64,000 nucleotides of DNA from Galeopsis tetrahit (Eukaryota > Streptophyta > Magnoliopsida > Lamiales > Lamiaceae): NCBI GenBank assembly GCA_963675135.1, contig OY776132.1:66478850-66542849 (forward strand). The letters run 5' to 3'. Below are positions 58,907-64,000 of the stretch, one piece after another. Positions within the stretch are counted from its first letter, which is position 1. The number at the start of each line of letters is the position of its first letter. Under the pieces are notes generated by a model. That model worked only from the letters and a program-made list of their open reading frames with translations. It made no database searches and was not told where the DNA came from. A program made the position numbers and the translations under genes.

Positions 58907-60682
58907 ATATATTTTTATGAACTTGTTCTCCAAATAAAAATAATTTATCTTTGTGCATAATAATAAAATTGACATTTTAATCAATTTTTATTCTAACATG
59001 ATAATCTGTTATTCTAATTAATAAACGGTGGTGATAACTGATAACATAGCTAGAGTATCACATTAACTTAAAAAAACTTGATCTTTTGTTTGCATCCACT
59101 AAATGTTACTATTTGATAATTCCTCCGAAACATTCATCTGACTTTCTGGTAATCTCTAAACAACAGTTCCTAAAATGAATGAATTTGGCATTGAATTGAA
59201 ATAACATCTACCAAAAAAGAAATCATCTAAATAGTCTGGGAATTGTAAAATTCAAAAGAAATTTCATTTGTAGAATACACAACTCCTTTACTATGAATCA
59301 ACCCAGGAATTATACTCCTCTAACTAAAAGAGGAAATGGAAAATGTCTGTAACTTATAAGCAGCGTGGAAGAAAAGGGCAGAACAATATTTAAGAACTAT
59401 AACCTTCAAAACTTTTCCACAAATAAGAAAAATATGGATTTTCTTCTCAATAAACCTAAACAAAGAAAATTAGTAAGAAGAAAAAAAGTGAGCATAGGAA
59501 AGAATAAGACGACAGAATGGAAGAAGAAAAAATATTTTGTATTTCATTTTCTCTTCCTACAATCTAATTTATGTGAATGCACATACCTGATTCAAATATT
59601 ATATGATTACACCCATCTCTTTGTACGTTACTCTATTTTCATCCAACAGTTGAAGAAGCAACATTTTACCTGTAATTTAAACCTAAAAAATATGGTACTC
59701 TAAAATGATTAATTCAGTCTTGAATTGAGCTCGATCAAAATCATGATAATAAACCTACAAAAGCAATTGAGAGATGAGAAATCTAATAATCAATATAAAT
59801 TCCAACCCTTGCAGATATCCTAAAGGTTAGCACAGATATTCATGAATTTGTAAAGAACAATTTTGAAGAATAGAGGAGAAACCAAGAAATGTAAATACCT
59901 TAATCCATCCACTACAATAATATTTATACACTGTAAAATAAAATTCTCTGCCTTGTCTACAAATTTAATTTGAAGCGTTGAACAACAGGAAAAACTCCAA
60001 CAGGCACCTCGTTTAAAACTACAAATATAATTTCAAGAAGCAAAAAAGTTCAAAGTATTCTTACTTATTTTAAGTTAATTCTGCAGGCAACTTTAGTTAA
60101 TTGTAGCATACAACCTAATACATTGAATCATAGAAACAGTTTAATAAAAAAAAAATCATAACAAAATAATATATTAAACATATATACTAATACTAATAAT
60201 AATAAATTTACCTCCAAATTATGGAATCATTTTTCCAACAATTTCTTCTTTTTCTAATGCAAGTATAATTTGGTGGGCTCTCACCAAACCCATTAAAGTC
60301 AGCTCAGATTCTAAGAAATCAATTTCATTCACTAACCTTGACACATTGAAAATATTTTGATATTTGCCATTCAGGTTAAATTAAAAAAAAAAAAAAAAAT
60401 GGGTACACATTTTTTTAGAGTAGAAAGGCTACCGTTGATTTTTCAAACGAAAGGCTAGATGAATAAATATTTATAATTGTTGAGAGGAAGATGGAGAGAC
60501 TTAGAATTAAATTTAAAATGTAAAAGAAGTCACTTGTCATTAATTTAGTTTTTATATTTTGCTTTATAGAAATTTAAAATGAACCATAAGTATGATTTAT
60601 TTTAAAAGTAGCAAGCATTAATAGTAACCATCAGTTATCGAGTTTTGTATCATCACAATGGAGAATGTGCCGCTTGAGTGTG
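58907..60682. other. AT-rich intergenic region, no supported gene
   Basis: Low-complexity AT-rich DNA. A 112-codon Lys/Asn/Phe-rich open frame at 59365-59703 shows no domain and looks like chance. Confidence 0.6.
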
Positions 60683-60942
60683 TGTTACATACAAAAGACG
60701 TAAAAGCCAGGAATAAGACAAAAGGGTAAATAGGGAAGATTAGTAAAAGGGGCCTAGAAGGCCTAACGGCCAAATAGATTTAGATGGATATATATAGAGA
60801 CTGGTCTTGTAAATTGAGTATTGTACATCATATTACTTTTTCGGCTTTAAAATTGGGCAGAGATTCTCTCTTTGGACTCATTCTTGAGTATTATCCACCT
60901 TTCTTGTTCTTGTTAGTTACTTGACGATTCTTGTTACTAACA
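60683..60942 (+). repeat. 5' LTR of the gypsy element
   Basis: 260 bp from TGTTACATAC to GTTACTAACA, with TGTTA/TAACA inverted ends and a TATA-like gatatatatag at about 60788. The partner LTR is not in the window, so the ends are inferred. The PBS would be in aactggtccgatcctgcc just after it, not a form I recognise with certainty. Confidence 0.65.
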
Positions 60943-60969
60943 ACTGGTCCGATCCTGCCGGTTATCACC

Positions 60970-62049
60970 ATGACGCGGAATGATTCGCGTATGGACAACT
61001 TGGAAGCGATGGTCACGACGCTATCCAAACATCACGATGCAACACAGGCCCGCCTCGACGCCACCGATACCAAGCTAGACGCAGTCCATGCCTCTATATC
61101 CTCCCTTGAGCAACTCTTTCTGGGTGCCTTTAAGGACAAAGGCCCAGCGTCCTCGGCCTCCACTAGCGCCGCGCTAGAATCACCTGCGGATAACCTCCCT
61201 ATACCGCCCATGCCATCGCTACCCTTTGTGCGGCCGACACTCAAGTTCGACCTTCCGATTCATAGTGTTCCCCTCGATACTCGCGTGAATTTGACATTGA
61301 TCGCAATGGAAGGTCCAACCCTTCATTGGCTGCAATGGGTTATGGGCTGCTTTCCCCAACTATCGTGGGCCCAATTTACGCAAGAATTGATTAAACACTA
61401 TGGCGACGACCCACAATCAAACCCCTACGAAGCCCTGGCCCATACTCGCCAAACCGGCTCAATCGACGCTTACGTCGACTCCTTCATCACCCGTCTGGCC
61501 GCGGTACCAGCCCTCTCGGATGCGATCGCCCTGGGTCTTTTCTTGAACGATCTTCGCGAGGACATCCGTTTAAGAATCCACTCGAAAGATGCGGTCGACA
61601 TTGGGTCGACAATGCATTTGGCCCGCGAGATTGAAAAAAAAATCGATTCCACCAGAGCTGCCCCTACATGGACCGTGGGCCCCTTTTCCTCTCGCTCCAT
61701 TCCTTTCCGCTCGCAACCGCCTTCCCAACCGCCAACGCGATCGCCCTTTATTCCGTCCACACCACGAGGTTTTCGGCCTCAACCACCCCCAGCAGCTTCT
61801 GTCCCATACGCGCGAGAGCCACTCAGTGGTCGCCCCGCTCAATCCTCACAGGACTCCTCCGCTTCGGTCCCTCCCTTCCGACCCCGACCCATCCGTCAAA
61901 TGTCTCAGTCGGATTACGCGGACCTGCGCGCCCGTGGCCTCTGCTATAAGTGTCGGGAAACCCACTCCCCGAATGCGCCCAACAATCATTACTGGTTATG
62001 GTCGTCCTCGACGGCGATGAAATCCCCGATCTGCAAGAACTCTCCCTAA
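60970..62049 (+). pseudogene. gypsy gag, frameshifted at the zinc knuckle
   Basis: Start MTRNDSRMDNLEAMVTTLSK is followed by a coiled segment (DATQARLDATDTKLDAV), a hydrophobic core domain (PTLHWLQWVMGCFPQLSWAQ, a retrotransposon gag pattern, then FITRLAAVPALSDAIALGLFLNDL), a Pro/Ser-rich linker, and CYKCRE, the first half of a CCHC knuckle. The usual H and last C are lost: the frame runs into unrelated residues, while the expected continuation (LLVMVVLDGDE) lies in another frame from 61990. Confidence 0.85.
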
Positions 62050-62555
62050 TCGAGCCCGAATGCCATGAACTGCAAATAACCGACCAACAATCTGTTTTAC
62101 CCCACACTAACGACCCTCCTCTCCAACTTTCCACAACTACCGCTTACGGCTTCGATGGCCCCCATACACTGAAGGTCCTCGGGGAAATCGACGGCTTTCA
62201 AGTAGCGGTTATGATCGACAGTGGCGCTACCCACTGTTTTGTGTCCCCTGGCATTGTTACCCGCCTTGCTCTCTCAGTGGACGAGACGGAGACGCTTCCG
62301 ATTCGTTTGGGCGATGGAAATCGGGTCCTTACAACCGATCTTTGCAAGAACCTCCGCCTCACATTGGCCTCGGTTACCTTCACTATCCCAGCCTACGTTT
62401 TCCCCGTATCCGGTATCCACATCATCCTTGGGGTTTCTTGGTTGGCTACCTTGACGATGTCCTTCACGCACGAGTCTATCCCGATTTACCATTCGAGGCA
62501 TTCCAGGCCTGGAGCGCCGACAGATACCATCGGCATCATCGTTGAAGCTCTCTAA
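61990..62555 (+). pseudogene. gypsy aspartic protease region
   Basis: In the frame entered after the gag frameshift, LKVLGEIDGFQVAVMIDSGATHCFVS carries the catalytic D-S-G-A motif (62215 region). GDGNRV, and then VFPVSGIHIILGVSWLATL, match the flap and C-terminal hydrophobic-hydrophobic-G motif. It ends at a stop at 62553-62555, before RT. Confidence 0.85.
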
Positions 62556-62599
62556 AATCGCCTCTTGCTGGCTGGTCTGGCTATCTGAAGTGCAACATC

Positions 62600-63299
62600 C
62601 CTCCTCCTCAATCACTCCGGCAATTCCCACCGACTTTCGGTCACTACTCGACGAGTTTCCGACGGTTATCACTGCCTCCACGACCCTACCCCCGTCTCGC
62701 CCGTGTGACCATCGAATCCCCTTAAAGCCAGGGGCAGAACCGGTCTCAATTCGCCCCTATAGATACACAACACCTCAAAAAGATGAAATAGAGTGTTTGG
62801 TGACTGAGATGTTGGTTGCTGGCCTTATTCAACCAAGCACCGGCCCCTATTCAAGTCCGGTGCTGCTCGTACAAAAAAAAGATGGTAGTTGGAGATTCTG
62901 CGTGGACTATAGAGAATTGAATAAGCGCACCGTCCCAGACTAGTATACAATCCCTATCATTCAGGACCTTTTGGACGAATTGTATGGTGCTTCTTGGTTC
63001 ACCCGTCTTAATCTTCGTGCGAGTTACCACCAAATTCACCTGGCGTCTTCCGACACTCCAAAGACAGGTTTCCAAACGCATCCCGGCCATTATGAGTGGT
63101 TGGTCATGCCGTTCGGGTTACAAAACGCCCCCTCTACTTTTCAATCGGCTATGAATGATTTGTTTATGCCTTTTCTTTGTAAATTCATCTTAGTTTTCTT
63201 TGATGATATTTTAATCTACAGCCCTAATTGGCAGTCCCATCTTCAACAGCTCCGCACGGCGCATTCCCTTCTTGTAAAGGCTTCCTTCTTTGTTTTGCA
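62600..63299 (+). pseudogene. gypsy reverse transcriptase, broken
   Basis: HRIPLKPGAEPVSIRPYRY, SSPVLLVQKKDGSWRFCVDY and RELN are classic RT blocks. A TAG at 62941-62943 interrupts the frame. Downstream come YHQIHLASSDTPKTGF, WLVMPFGLQNAPSTFQ and the catalytic FFDDILIYS (63198 region). The frame ends at the insertion near 63299 with ASFFVLHDI. Confidence 0.9.
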
Positions 63300-63542
63300 T
63301 GATATTTGATCGATTTCTTTATTACTTCTTTAATTGTCTATTTGTGACACGTTGGTAGATAATTAGAGGTAATTTCACACATTAAAACTTATCGATCACG
63401 TCTATTTAGAACTCACGTCAACAAACTATACTTTTACACTACACCTCTTCGTGGGATCGACCTCGTACTTATCACGCTACAATATATGTCGTATACTTGC
63501 AGTTGTGTATTTTGGTGTTGCATAATACATGAATCAAGTTTA

Positions 63543-63560
63543 TGGCGCCGCTGCCGGGGA
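63543..63560 (+). promoter_or_regulatory. Athila-type primer-binding site
   Basis: tggcgccgctgccgggga lies just after the LTR end. Confidence 0.85.
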
Positions 63561-63709
63561 GGTTTTGTAGTTCTAGAGTGCAGGTTGATAGAGTTTTTTA
63601 GTCTAGACACTCTGCTTGATTTCTTTATTCTAAAAAATCCCAAAAATATTTGTGTTTGTTATTTTGATTTTAATTGCAATTCTCACTCTCTTTTGAACTT
63701 TTGATAGAC

Positions 63710-64000
63710 ATGGCTTATGATCACGCGATCTATGAGGAACCAACAAGAAGCGCTACCTTTAGACCCGTAGATTGAAGCTAATTGTCGAAGAAGAAACGCC
63801 GAGAGAAGAAGAATTGAGTTAGAAGATATGAATAGAAGAGAGAACCCGATCGTAGAGGAGGTCGAGGAGGAAGTGGAGAATCAAGGGGTAGACGGAGTTG
63901 AGGGACCGAATGGAAATGGTGGAAACCGACAACAAAGGGCTGTGGGAGATAACCTTCAACGGAGGGTTAGAGAGAATCCGATTGAGAATAAGGAGAATGG
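63710..64000 (+). pseudogene. Athila-like gag N-terminus, frameshifted, partial
   Basis: MAYDHAIYEEPTRSATFRPVD leads to a stop at 63772-63774. A different frame then continues as an Arg/Glu-rich segment (RRRNAERRRIELEDMNRREN, and on) to the window end. A single indel near 63770 would explain the break. The remainder is outside the window. Confidence 0.6.

Larger units (their letters stand above)
60683..63299 (+). mobile_element. Decayed Ty3/gypsy element (chromovirus-like), cut short
   Basis: 5' LTR, gag with zinc-knuckle start, protease, then reverse transcriptase, all on the plus strand but broken by frameshifts and a stop. It is cut at about 63299, inside RT, by another LTR element. The remaining RT, RNase H, integrase and 3' LTR should lie beyond that insertion, outside the window. 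The GC content is higher than its surroundings. Confidence 0.85.
63300..64000 (+). mobile_element. Athila-type gypsy element, LTR end, PBS and gag start, partial
   Basis: 63300-63541 is LTR sequence (possibly truncated at its left), matching the minus-strand LTR piece at 4035-4160. At 63543-63560 the primer-binding site tggcgccgctgccgggga fits the tRNA-Asp-type site of Athila-like elements. A gag-like frame starts at 63710 and runs off the window. Confidence 0.75.

Noticed and set aside
59365..59703. 112-codon Lys/Asn/Phe-rich ORF
   Set aside because: Composition follows local AT richness; no domain, no splice context and no repeat relationship.

Overview
This window is nuclear DNA from a flowering plant, most likely a eudicot. 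It is AT-rich, its genes have GT-AG introns, and it is packed with plant transposon families: Stowaway and Tourist/Harbinger MITEs, hAT, Mutator-like (MULE) elements carrying host gene pieces, a Sirevirus-like Ty1/copia element, Ty3/gypsy chromovirus and Athila-type elements, and a TRIM-like element. No tRNA, rRNA, CRISPR or bacterial-style operon is visible. The order Lamiales is possible, but this is only a guess.

Only two ordinary host genes are well supported, both on the minus strand. One is a two-exon tonoplast aquaporin of the TIP1 type (10077-11006, 257 aa). The other is a four-exon gene for the nonsense-mediated-decay factor SMG8 (27195-33348, 1184 aa by the splice sites read here). 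They do not share a pathway. Nearly everything else is mobile DNA or its remains.

Layout: 184-2108 is a Pack-MULE carrying a protein phosphatase 2C fragment. 2876-7780 is a stack of LTR fragments invaded by two hAT elements and a complete 1.27-kb TRIM. 7800-9240 holds MITEs. 10-11.1 kb is TIP1. 11.3-12.6 kb holds MITEs and a T-rich tract. 12681-16406 is a 3.7-kb MULE with internal minisatellites. 16.9-21.7 kb is a dense nest of Harbinger, Stowaway and hairpin MITEs. 21.7-27.1 kb has little that can be named. 27.2-33.35 kb is SMG8. 33.63-45.87 kb is a probable TIR element split by a young 10.1-kb Sirevirus-like copia element (34212-44316; 774-bp LTRs; target duplication CCTAG) with gag-pol and a second, env-position ORF. 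46.3-50.8 kb holds a MITE, a hAT element, and a minus-strand gypsy LTR and gag fragment interrupted by a second Pack-MULE. 51.9-54.2 kb is a hAT-like element containing a GC-rich MULE. 55-58.9 kb holds A/T-rich minisatellite-bearing elements and a Harbinger MITE. 60.68-63.3 kb is a decayed chromovirus cut by an Athila-type LTR element that runs off the end.

Many insertions could be confirmed from the sequence alone by matching target-site duplications: 9-10 bp for MULEs, 8 bp for hAT, 5 bp for LTR elements, 3 bp for Harbinger and TA for Stowaway. This allows a partial insertion history. The most interesting material is the set of MULEs: two relatives with different captured cargo, one bearing PP2C exons with the intron retained and one bearing an intact 138-codon ORF of unknown origin, plus an unrelated GC-rich one.
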